DNA from: Sulfurimonas sp. | GTDB taxonomy: Bacteria > Campylobacterota > Campylobacteria > Campylobacterales > Sulfurimonadaceae | Length of the DNA stretch: 10,964 bases | NCBI GenBank assembly: GCA_022712775.1 | Contig: JAFLJZ010000238.1 | Coordinates: forward strand, 1 to 10,964 | Direction of reading: 5' to 3' | Shown here: positions 4,306 to 10,964 of the stretch, piece after piece | Layout: every line of letters begins with the position of its first letter | How positions within the stretch are numbered: the stretch's first letter is position 1 | Program-made: the position numbers and the translations under genes | Notes under the pieces: generated by a model | Databases searched by the model: none | What the model saw: the letters and a program-made list of their open reading frames with translations, nothing else | What the model was told of the DNA's origin: nothing

Positions 4306-6419
4306 ATGTCAATTGAGTTATGCACATAAAAAACCTGTCCACCACGACGAAGTTCTCTAAGAATTACCTCTTTTACAAGCTTTTCTTCATACTCTTTAAC
4401 AAAGGTTCTCACCCCTTGTCTTTCACTTGGAGCAGTTAAGAGTTGGCTCATGGTTTTTATGGAACTAAGTGCTTGATTGAGTGAACGTGGAATTGGAGTA
4501 GCACTCATACTTAACATATGCACATTATGGTACAATTCTTTAATCTTCTCTTTTTGTTTCACACCAAACTTATGCTCTTCATCGATAATAACCATTCCAA
4601 GTTTTTTAAACTCTAAGCTAAAAAGGGAATGCGTTCCAACAATTGCATCTATCTCTCCAGAAGCAAGTGCTTTTATAATGTTCTTTTTATCTTTAGTAGA
4701 AACAAACCTATCAAGTTTTGCAACTTTAATCCCTAAGTCATCAAACCGCTCTCTAAGTGAACGAAAATGTTGAGAAGAAAGTAGTGTAGTTGGAACTATC
4801 ATCGCTGTTTGGTACCCAGACTTATATGTAGCAAAAATAGCATTCATTGCTACCTCTGTTTTACCAAAACCAACATCTCCACTTAAAAGCCTATCCATAA
4901 TATGTCCAGACGAAACCTGCCCTAAAATCTCATCTATAGACTGCGTTTGATCCTCTGTATATTCAAAACCACTCAAAGCTTGAAACTCTTTTAATTCTTG
5001 TTTGTTTACTGAGATTTTTGGAGATTTAATCAAAGCTCTTGCAGCAGCTGTATTTAATATTGCCCCTGCAATCTCAAAAAGTCGTTTTTTTACTTTTTCT
5101 TTAAGCTTACCAAAACTTCCTTTTCCAAGTCTATCAAGTACAGGAGTTGAACCACCAGAAGCAATGTATCGGTCAATGAAATCAAGGTTTTCAACAGGAA
5201 GTAAAATTTTATCATCACCAATGTATTTAATAACGATGAAATCTTTCACCCCTCCTAGAATCTCCATTTGCTCAATACTCTCAAAAATTCCAACACCATA
5301 GTCTTCATGTACTACATAATCACCTTTTTTAAGGTCATCTAAAAGTATTGCTGACTTACGTCTTCTTCGTTTTTTCTCTGGTTTGTTAAGTGAGATTACA
5401 AGCTCATCTTTAGAGATAATATTTAAAATATACGGAGCATATATCTCTGTGATATTATTTAATTCAAAGATACCCATTTGCTTCATGACTGCTTTATTTG
5501 CCGCTATGATAGTTATTTTTTTATTTTTATGTACTTTTAAAAGTGAAGCTACGTCTGCAACTATTAACTCTTTATAATCATCGCTATCAGGTAAAACATC
5601 TAAGTCAAAACATTCACGTGAGATTTGTGGTTCGTTAATTCCATACGCATCTATAAGGGTAGCATCAAGATTTTTAGAAAGTTTGACAACTTTATTCTCT
5701 AAAAAGCTTGAAGCCTTATCTTCTAAATGCCAAAAACCTAAAGAAGAAATATCTTTTGTCATAGAATCATACTCTGAAGATTCCACCTTTGTATTGAGTG
5801 CATTAAAAGATTGTTCATCAAGCGAATAAAATGCACTCGCTATTTCTAAACTCTCTAAATCATCGCCCAGTGTTCGTTGTGATTCTAACTCAAAGTATTT
5901 TATCTGCTCTATCGTTTCATCAAACAAAGAAATACGTACAGGATTAATACTTGAGGGCACAAAAATATCTATAATATCTCCACGAAAAGAGATTTCACCT
6001 TCAACTTGAACCATGTCCACAAAGGTATAACCCCAAAATAGCATCTGTTCTTTAAAACTTTGAAGTTTTATATCTTCACCGAACTCTATAGAAGTTGATT
6101 GAAGTAAGTCTTGTGATGGAAAATGAAAAAGTAATGTTTTAAGTGGCGATATTACGAGTGGTTTTTCACCCCAAGGGCACGTCGTCTTTGCTTTATAATA
6201 CTCTCTTAAAGCGGAAAAAAGTTGATGAAGTTCTTCTTTATATACACGAAGATCGTCCCCAAAACTTGGACGAAAATCTGGAAAAACGATTGTTTCTTTA
6301 TTGAAGAACTTTGCTACACTTAAAAGTTCTTCCGCTTCTTTGGAATCTTCACAAATAAGAAGCTCTAAACCTGGTGTATCTTGTATTTTATAATATTCGT
6401 AAAAAGAGCTTTGTGACAT
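4296..6419 (-). CDS. mfd: Mfd N-terminal fragment (707 codons, ends at the frameshift)
   Basis: Residues 1-220 are the UvrB-homology region with the GEISFRGDIIDIFVP signature (141-155), which in Mfd binds UvrA and keeps the enzyme autoinhibited. After a divergent stretch comes a basic KKRRRRK (349-355), then the CarD-like domain (about 363-420; GDYVVHEDYGVGIFE, ILLPVENLD) that holds RNA polymerase. The first translocase lobe follows: Walker A GDVGFGKT (514-521), motif Ia region VPTTLL (542-547), DEEH box (613-616), motif III SATPIPRS (639-646). The fragment ends with motif IV QVFYVHNS and four out-of-frame residues (DICL) before TAA. By itself it lacks motifs V and VI and could not hydrolyse ATP productively; it could still bind polymerase or UvrA. 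Confidence 0.9.
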   Translation of the reverse strand: MSQSSFYEYYKIQDTPGLELLICEDSKEAEELLSVAKFFNKETIVFPDFRPSFGDDLRVYKEELHQLFSALREYYKAKTTCPWGEKPLVISPLKTLLFHFPSQDLLQSTSIEFGEDIKLQSFKEQMLFWGYTFVDMVQVEGEISFRGDIIDIFVPSSINPVRISLFDETIEQIKYFELESQRTLGDDLESLEIASAFYSLDEQSFNALNTKVESSEYDSMTKDISSLGFWHLEDKASSFLENKVVKLSKNLDATLIDAYGINEPQISRECFDLDVLPDSDDYKELIVADVASLLKVHKNKKITIIAANKAVMKQMGIFELNNITEIYAPYILNIISKDELVISLNKPEKKRRRRKSAILLDDLKKGDYVVHEDYGVGIFESIEQMEILGGVKDFIVIKYIGDDKILLPVENLDFIDRYIASGGSTPVLDRLGKGSFGKLKEKVKKRLFEIAGAILNTAAARALIKSPKISVNKQELKEFQALSGFEYTEDQTQSIDEILGQVSSGHIMDRLLSGDVGFGKTEVAMNAIFATYKSGYQTAMIVPTTLLSSQHFRSLRERFDDLGIKVAKLDRFVSTKDKKNIIKALASGEIDAIVGTHSLFSLEFKKLGMVIIDEEHKFGVKQKEKIKELYHNVHMLSMSATPIPRSLNQALSSIKTMSQLLTAPSERQGVRTFVKEYEEKLVKEVILRELRRGGQVFYVHNSIDICL
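4299..4310 (-). other. mfd: Location of the mfd frameshift
   Basis: The upstream frame reads through GAC ATA TGC CTA before TAA (4298-4296). The downstream frame is closed by TGA at 4311-4309. The lost base must therefore fall within about 4299-4310. The stretch GACATATGCCTA has no homopolymer longer than two bases, so it is not a classic slippage or homopolymer error site. Confidence 0.85.
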
Positions 6420-6430
6420 CTATTTTTATA

Positions 6431-6874
6431 TTATGATTTTGCTAATTGTGCTGTTTGTTCTGTTGGTGATTTTCGCATTTTTTCTACTTTTCTAAGCTCA
6501 GGAATTGGTTTAAGATTTTTCACAATACTATTACCTTCAAAAATACCCTTTGATTCTATGATAAGCTCAGCCGATTCTATAGTGCCACTTACTCTACCAG
6601 CAGATTTTATCTCAACTTTATCAGCCTTTATAGTACCCTCAACATAACCTTGAACAACAAGTCTTTTTGTAGTAAGTTCACCTTTTACATGACCATGTTT
6701 ACCAATGTTTACTTCATTTTGGGAGTTGATTGAACCTTCAAAATCTCCGTCTACATAAAGATTACACGAAAGATTCATTTCCCCTTTGATAGCCGAACCA
6801 ACTGTGATGATGGTTGTGCTCGAGTCGGTTTTAGTACTCTGATGTTGGCTGTCGCCGTTATTAAAGATTGCCAT
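6431..6874 (-). CDS. ccmA: Bactofilin (CcmA type), cell-shape scaffold
   Basis: The product is 147 residues. After a polar N-terminal tail (1-21) the core begins TIITVGSAIKGEMNL and runs through short beta-helix turns with regular glycine and valine spacing (VDGDFEGSI, IGKHGHVKGEL, VQGYVEGTI, AGRVSGTI, SKGIFEGNS), the bactofilin pattern. A charged C-terminal tail (about 122-147) follows. Bactofilins polymerise without nucleotides at the membrane; in H. pylori CcmA works with the Csd M23 endopeptidases to give helical shape. The M23 gene here lies immediately upstream and overlaps by 100 nt, so translation may be linked. AAGGA lies about 12 nt before the ATG, longer than ideal. A shape-control role is inferred from family and neighbours. 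Confidence 0.9.
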   Translation of the reverse strand: MAIFNNGDSQHQSTKTDSSTTIITVGSAIKGEMNLSCNLYVDGDFEGSINSQNEVNIGKHGHVKGELTTKRLVVQGYVEGTIKADKVEIKSAGRVSGTIESAELIIESKGIFEGNSIVKNLKPIPELRKVEKMRKSPTEQTAQLAKS

Positions 6875-7731
6875 GGTATTTTCTTTTCCTTTTTAAATAT
6901 TTCATTATAATTTTGTGCATTCCATTTTATAAACCAAAATGGATTTATAGGTCGTGACATGAAACGTATTTCATAATGTAGATGTGGTCCACTACTCATT
7001 CCAGAATTACCTGTATACGCTATCAAATCACCTTTTTGTACAAATGTACCTGATTTTATCACAACTTTGTTTAAATGACCGTATAATGTTTTAAATCCAT
7101 AATTATGTTTTAAAATAACAAGTCTTCCATAACCACTTTTTGTATGTTTTCCAGCATATTCTACCATCGCATCTGCCGTTGCATAAACAGGTGTTTTCAT
7201 CTTCGATTTCATATCTGAACCACGATGAAATTCTCTTCTTTTAAGCGTAGGATGCGTTCTGTATCCAAATTTACTCGTGATTCCCTTATACGGAACTGGT
7301 GAACCACTTGGAATAAATTGTAAAAGTGTTGTCATATCTTGTGAACTTAGTTTTGCTATATCTACACGCTCTTGAAGCGGCATATCTTCAACTGGTGAAA
7401 TTCCGATAAGTGATTCAATTTCAGCGATAGAATCAGAGATTTTATCTAACTCTTTTTTCTTATCTGCTAACTTATCTTGCGTACCTTTTATATTTGCTTG
7501 AAGGTCTTTATTTTTGTTTTGTAACTTATGAAAACTCTCTTGTTCAATTAGTCTTTTTATCTCTATAGCATCTACTTCACTGTTGAGATAAAGTATAGTT
7601 CCAACAGAGACAAGTCCAACAAAACCTAAAAATAAAGCTACATATAAAATAGCTTGTTTAACAAAATGATGAAGGTTATACTGCTTCACTCCATTATCAT
7701 CATGTATCGTAACAGTAAAATGACTATCCAT
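6775..7731 (-). CDS. Membrane-anchored M23 (LytM-type) peptidoglycan endopeptidase, Csd1/Csd2-like
   Basis: The product has 318 residues. A short cytoplasmic N-terminus precedes one membrane span (about 22-48), then a coiled coil (about 50-110), then the M23 domain (about 150-265). The zinc ligands look intact: H169 and D173 in FHRGSD, and H252 in the HLH of GPHLHYE; the second catalytic histidines are H219 in YGHL and H250. Such enzymes cut peptide cross-links in the periplasm and in Helicobacter (Csd1/Csd2) act with CcmA to set curvature. I choose ATG 7731: AAGGG lies 5 nt upstream and it overlaps the folC stop by 8 nt; an in-frame GTG at 7737 sits too close to that site. The last 33 codons overlap the bactofilin gene. 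Only one such gene is present, so I do not choose between csd1 and csd2. Confidence 0.87.
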   Translation of the reverse strand: MDSHFTVTIHDDNGVKQYNLHHFVKQAILYVALFLGFVGLVSVGTILYLNSEVDAIEIKRLIEQESFHKLQNKNKDLQANIKGTQDKLADKKKELDKISDSIAEIESLIGISPVEDMPLQERVDIAKLSSQDMTTLLQFIPSGSPVPYKGITSKFGYRTHPTLKRREFHRGSDMKSKMKTPVYATADAMVEYAGKHTKSGYGRLVILKHNYGFKTLYGHLNKVVIKSGTFVQKGDLIAYTGNSGMSSGPHLHYEIRFMSRPINPFWFIKWNAQNYNEIFKKEKKIPWQSLITATANIRVLKPTRAQPSSQLVRLSKGK

Positions 7732-8863
7732 CAACACCCTTCAAAAATTCTTCCACTACTAAGAATGAACCAAATACTAAATATTTTTCATTCTCTTGTA
7801 TTTTCTTATATTCGTAACATTCTATCTTTAAGTCTGTTAATACTCTTTTAATTTCTCCAGTTTTTACTATTCTTTTGTCTGTAATTTTAATTATTTCAAC
7901 CCATTTAATAATTGGCTTCAAAATATCCAGTATTTTTGTATATTCTTTGTCTTCGTAAGTATTATAAACTAAAATATACTTTTGTCCTTTTAAGGCTTGA
8001 AGTATAGAATCCGCTGCAAGAGGATTATGCCCAACATCGAGAATAATATTTTCTCTAAATTTACTCAGTCTTCCAAAAAGCAAGCTGTTTTGAAAATCTT
8101 TTTTTTCATATTTCAAGTCAAAAAATTTTAGACACGCGATACTGAGTTTTAAATTTTCTTCCAAATAGCCTGCAAGAGACAAATCTTTTGCTATTTGCGA
8201 GGAAAAAACAATATCATTTACTTCTAAATACTCATGAAGTTTATAGATGTTTTTCTCTTTAAGAGAATATGCGACCTCATATACCTCTTTATAATTCTGA
8301 AACGCTAAAATCGCATTATTTTGTATCGCATTTAACTTTTCTTGAGCAATACCTTGTATTGTAGTGCCTAAAAATGCTTCATGGTCATATGATATTGGAG
8401 TTACTAAGGTTATATCTTTAGGAAATACAGCTGTTGCATCGCGTTGTCCACCTAGTCCAGCTTCAAGAATTATATAATCACAAGCATTAAATACAAGCAT
8501 TGCTAAAAAAGTTGTATATTCAAAAAACGAAAGAGAAGCGGAATCTTCTTGTGTCAAAATATCTTGAAGTTTTTCGTGTGCAGAATCGAGTAAATCATAA
8601 GAAGTGTTGTCTCCATCAACCCAAATTCTTTCATTAAACTCTAAGATATGAGGAGAGGTATAGTGTCCAGTTTTATAACCCATATTAAAAAGTGATGTAG
8701 CTAAAAATCTACCCGTTGTGCCTTTTCCATTTGTACCTATAAGGTGAATAATTTTCGCTGTTTTAAAATGGTGCTTTATTTTTTCATACACGCGAGGCAT
8801 ACGAGTATAATCTATCTTTTTATAATAAAGAGGTTTTTCTTCTAAAAATTGAATTAGGGACAT
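7724..8863 (-). CDS. folC: Folylpolyglutamate synthase / dihydrofolate synthase
   Basis: This Mur-ligase-family enzyme adds glutamate to folates and probably also makes dihydrofolate from dihydropteroate. Motifs along the 379 residues: P-loop GTNGKGTT (43-50), the FolC signature YTSPHILEFNERI (68-80), LEAGLGGQRDATAVF in the Mg/folate-binding region, TPISYDHEAFLG, and VGHNPLAA near the start of the C-terminal domain. The protein is shorter than many FolC (400-430), chiefly in the C-terminal domain, which is usual for this phylum. The start ATG shares one base with the stop of the diguanylate cyclase gene (TAATG), and the stop overlaps the M23 gene, so it sits mid-operon. Some species split DHFS and FPGS roles; the sequence alone does not settle which are active. 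Confidence 0.92.
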   Translation of the reverse strand: MSLIQFLEEKPLYYKKIDYTRMPRVYEKIKHHFKTAKIIHLIGTNGKGTTGRFLATSLFNMGYKTGHYTSPHILEFNERIWVDGDNTSYDLLDSAHEKLQDILTQEDSASLSFFEYTTFLAMLVFNACDYIILEAGLGGQRDATAVFPKDITLVTPISYDHEAFLGTTIQGIAQEKLNAIQNNAILAFQNYKEVYEVAYSLKEKNIYKLHEYLEVNDIVFSSQIAKDLSLAGYLEENLKLSIACLKFFDLKYEKKDFQNSLLFGRLSKFRENIILDVGHNPLAADSILQALKGQKYILVYNTYEDKEYTKILDILKPIIKWVEIIKITDKRIVKTGEIKRVLTDLKIECYEYKKIQENEKYLVFGSFLVVEEFLKGVDG

Positions 8864-10413
8864 TATTTTTTATATGCCACCCTATTACGTCCATCACTTT
8901 TAGCCTTATATAAATACTCATCTGCTGAGTTAATTACCGCTTCAACCGAGATATGCTTAGACCTCTCTGATACACCTGAACTTACTGTTACACGGATTCT
9001 TTCTTTTTTATACATAAATTTTGCTTTTTGAACATGTTTTCTTACTTTCTCAGCAAAAACAACACCACCCATAGTATCTGTTTCACTAAGTATTGCCATA
9101 AACTCTTCACCACCAAATCTACCTACAATATCTACAGTTCGTGCTTCTTCTTTAAGTATTTTTGCAAAAGCGGCAAGGACAGCATCTCCTGCATCATGTC
9201 CATAGGTATCATTAACATTTTTGAACTTATCAAGATCAAACATTATCACAGAAAAATTACGCTTATACCTTTTAAATTCTGCCTCTTTTATTTCCATAAA
9301 TTCATCTAAGGCTCTACGGTTATAAAGTTTTGTAAGAAAGTCTTCTTTTGATTCTTCTTTTGCAACCTTTACTTCTTCTTCAAGTTTACGAATTTTTTCA
9401 CCTAGTCGTATAACTTCTCCACTATGATCTTTTAAATCCTTACTTAAAAGTTTTGTATTTTCTTCTAAGGCTACAGCTATAGTAAAAAGCTTTTTATGTG
9501 CTACTTTAAAATTGCTTGTATCTATCTCATTATAGGATTCTAACTCTGCTTTAATTTTTTGGATTTCGACAGTTGAAGTATCTGATTTTTCAATCATATC
9601 AATAAGACGTAATGATAACTTATCAAGCACACCATCAATAGATTCAACCATCTCCTTAACGCTGTCTTTATCGAGTGCAATTCTAAATGATATTGCTGCC
9701 TTTATCTCTTGTACCATACTTGGTGTATCCAAGAGTAATGGTTCATTTTTTATTTTCTGACTTACAGCTGCGATTTTATCATTTACACTTGAAGCGATTG
9801 ATGGGACTAAAGATGCAACAAGTAAAGAAGAGATTTTTGCTAGATTTACACTTCCTCCTAAGTCAAATTCATCTGATGTTTCTAGATTTAAACCCTCTAT
9901 ACTTTTTTTTAGATTTTTTGTATCTATTTCACCAAAAGTACTTAGGTTTTGTAAAAAAGTATCATCATAGGTTGTAATAAAATTTACCCATAGTTGTCTA
10001 AATTGCTCTAGCTGTGGGGCAGTTGGCATTGTTTTTAAAAGTTCTTGTGATTTTTTTGCTAAATCACTTGCTTCTTTATTATGTAATACTTCGACAACTT
10101 GTAAAATTCTTTTCGTAAGTAAGCTTTGTGCATCTAAGATTTCCGTTGCTTGTGTTGGATTCATTCGCTTTAGTTTAGAGATTAAAAATCGGGTAAGTTC
10201 TTGCATGGTTTTAACTCTATAACTTACAATCTCTTTTTGCATTTCCTTAGTCATATTCTTTGTAAGGTTTGCTACATGATCACAATCTTCAATAGTTCTT
10301 CCAGCTTTTTTAGCTTCTTTACAAAAGGCTTCTGCATAAAAATCTGGAGTTAACAGTTTACCTTCGAGTTCTAACCTCTTCACAGCTTTTTTAATAATAC
10401 TTTGAATCGTCAT
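8863..10413 (-). CDS. Cytosolic diguanylate cyclase (GGDEF domain with I-site)
   Basis: The product has 516 residues and makes c-di-GMP from two GTP. The C-terminal GGDEF domain (about 355-516) starts with DFLTKLYNRRAL, carries metal-binding FDLDKFKNVND (392-402), the active motif GGEEF (434-438) and an inhibitory I-site R425-T-V-D428 exactly five residues before it. It ends with ADEYLYKAKSDGRNRV, so the enzyme should be active and feedback-inhibited. Residues 1-340 form a largely helical region with no clear membrane span, ending in a charged coiled coil (330-355) that should dimerise the domain; I recognise no named sensor domain there. AAAGGG precedes the ATG at suitable spacing. It sits between lptE and folC, where I expect no cyclase in Campylobacter or Helicobacter. 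Targets could include LapD-type adhesin control. Confidence 0.9.
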   Translation of the reverse strand: MTIQSIIKKAVKRLELEGKLLTPDFYAEAFCKEAKKAGRTIEDCDHVANLTKNMTKEMQKEIVSYRVKTMQELTRFLISKLKRMNPTQATEILDAQSLLTKRILQVVEVLHNKEASDLAKKSQELLKTMPTAPQLEQFRQLWVNFITTYDDTFLQNLSTFGEIDTKNLKKSIEGLNLETSDEFDLGGSVNLAKISSLLVASLVPSIASSVNDKIAAVSQKIKNEPLLLDTPSMVQEIKAAISFRIALDKDSVKEMVESIDGVLDKLSLRLIDMIEKSDTSTVEIQKIKAELESYNEIDTSNFKVAHKKLFTIAVALEENTKLLSKDLKDHSGEVIRLGEKIRKLEEEVKVAKEESKEDFLTKLYNRRALDEFMEIKEAEFKRYKRNFSVIMFDLDKFKNVNDTYGHDAGDAVLAAFAKILKEEARTVDIVGRFGGEEFMAILSETDTMGGVVFAEKVRKHVQKAKFMYKKERIRVTVSSGVSERSKHISVEAVINSADEYLYKAKSDGRNRVAYKK

Positions 10414-10439
10414 CTTTAATCCCTTTATTAACTAGTGTT

Positions 10440-10964
10440 TTACTTTGTCAAGATCTCACGCTTCATAGCTTCAAATTCTTCATCTGTAAGTAAGCCATTT
10501 TTTTTCATCTTAGATAGTTTCGATAAACTATCTAGTCGAGAATTCATTGAAGTCATGGGTTTTACTTTTTGAGTATTTGATACAGTACTTTTTTTAGGCT
10601 TTTCTTCTACTTTAGGTGTACTTGAAATACTAGAAGGCTGGGGATTAGTAAGAGATTTTTCTGCTCTCGCACCCTCAGAAGATACTTGTGCTACAAAAGA
10701 TTCTATAGCTTTTATCGAACTAAATCTAATCGCATCAAATCTTTGTTTATCACTAATAATAGCATTTGGAGTAATACTAAAGTCAAAAGTACCACGCGCA
10801 TTATAAGTCTTAGAATCTTCACCATTTGTATGTCTTGCTATACGCAAATTAACCGTAGTTCTATATGCAACTACAAATCCATTTGTATCGTACTGAATTG
10901 GGGAGTACGATGGATTCGATAAACTTAGCACTAAATGTGTTTGTGAAAACTCTTTAGGTACTAA
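10440..10964 (-). CDS. lptE: LptE-like LPS-assembly lipoprotein, 5' truncated by the window, with C-terminal SHOCT-like tail
   Basis: The reading frame continues to the window edge (first visible residues LVPKEFSQTHLV), so the N-terminus with the expected lipobox is missing; 174 residues are visible. The segment SNPSYSPIQYDTNGFVVAYR, then TVNLRIA, FDFSITPNAIISDKQRFDAIR and ASIKAI-like helix match the pattern of the epsilonproteobacterial LptE family, which plugs LptD in the outer membrane for LPS insertion. After about residue 105 a Ser/Pro/Lys-rich linker leads to a final 30 residues, with KMKKNGLLTDEEFEAMKREI, which look like a SHOCT domain. The gene position upstream of folC supports LptE. 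A GTG at 10931 is not the start, as coding similarity continues above it. The next gene begins 26 nt after the stop. Confidence 0.75.
   Translation of the reverse strand, partial: LVPKEFSQTHLVLSLSNPSYSPIQYDTNGFVVAYRTTVNLRIARHTNGEDSKTYNARGTFDFSITPNAIISDKQRFDAIRFSSIKAIESFVAQVSSEGARAEKSLTNPQPSSISSTPKVEEKPKKSTVSNTQKVKPMTSMNSRLDSLSKLSKMKKNGLLTDEEFEAMKREILTK

Larger units (their letters stand above)
3412..6419 (-). pseudogene. mfd: mfd, transcription-repair coupling factor, interrupted by a -1 frameshift
   Basis: Read together, the two overlapping frames encode one Mfd of about 1000 residues, the normal length for this phylum. Mfd removes RNA polymerase stalled at DNA damage and recruits UvrA. Domain order is complete: UvrB-like N-terminal region, CarD-like polymerase-interacting domain, two RecA-like translocase lobes and the C-terminal D7 region. 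The frame breaks just after GQVFYVHNS (motif IV), within 4299-4310. Adding one base there restores HNSI-x-H-M-PIKLGEL, whose length agrees with E. coli Mfd as I remember it. No other damage is seen, so the mutation is very recent or is a sequence error. mfd follows the bactofilin gene as in Helicobacter and Campylobacter; no ribosome site precedes its ATG, and it lies 11 nt from that gene, so coupled translation is likely. Confidence 0.88.

Noticed and set aside
4305..4340. Programmed -1 frameshift or transcriptional slippage rescuing Mfd at the T6 run (4335-4328 region)
   Set aside because: Shifting at the T-run would enter a frame with TAA (4320-4318) and TGA (4311-4309) before the downstream part; the frame change must occur later, where there is no slippery heptamer.
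7732..7737. GTG start for the M23 peptidase
   Set aside because: The ATG at 7731 has AAGGG at a better distance, whereas the GTG is directly next to that sequence.
10929..10931. GTG at 10931 as the LptE start
   Set aside because: The same frame stays open to the window edge with plausible LptE sequence, and a lipoprotein signal would be expected further upstream.

Overview
The window looks like AT-rich chromosomal DNA from a Campylobacterota (Epsilonproteobacteria) species, most likely a free-living Sulfurimonas-type organism. The main reason is gene order: lptE, (GGDEF gene), folC, M23 peptidase, bactofilin, mfd, which closely follows the folC/csd/ccmA/mfd neighbourhood known from Helicobacter pylori and Campylobacter jejuni (recalled, not searched). 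All twelve genes lie on the minus strand, so transcription runs from high to low coordinates.

Housekeeping block (about 10964 down to 3412): the 3' part of an LptE-like lipoprotein gene with an unusual C-terminal SHOCT-like tail; a soluble diguanylate cyclase with GGEEF and I-site; folC; a membrane-anchored M23 endopeptidase; a bactofilin (CcmA type); and mfd. Junctions are tight (26 nt, 1-nt overlap, 8-nt overlap, 100-nt overlap, 11 nt), which suggests one operon joining LPS assembly, c-di-GMP synthesis, folate metabolism, cell-shape control and transcription-coupled repair. mfd is split by what looks like a single missing base, mapped here to a 12-nt stretch; both halves are otherwise intact.

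Accessory block (3395 down to 1): a secreted OmpA-like protein with a 19-residue Val/Pro/EKKVEK repeat and two thrombospondin-type-3 calcium motifs; a MazF/PemK toxin-antitoxin pair (antitoxin first); a BrnT-like/CopG toxin-antitoxin pair (toxin first); and the N-terminal 339 residues of a large LapA-type adhesin with a retention module, a TAAG site expected for LapG-type proteolysis and a T1SS-143-like repeat.

The least explained signals are in the small intergenic gaps around the BrnT/CopG pair. Its promoter is a perfect TTGACA-17-TATAAT that would give a leaderless toxin mRNA, embedded in CTATTG/CAATAG repeats. The same octamer CTATTGTC recurs in an inverted repeat at the adhesin promoter. 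The whole pair is bracketed by a 21-nt direct repeat (19/21 identical), as if it were a discrete inserted cassette. Together with the diguanylate cyclase upstream, this suggests that adhesin display could be under both c-di-GMP control and toxin-antitoxin-linked control; that link is inference.
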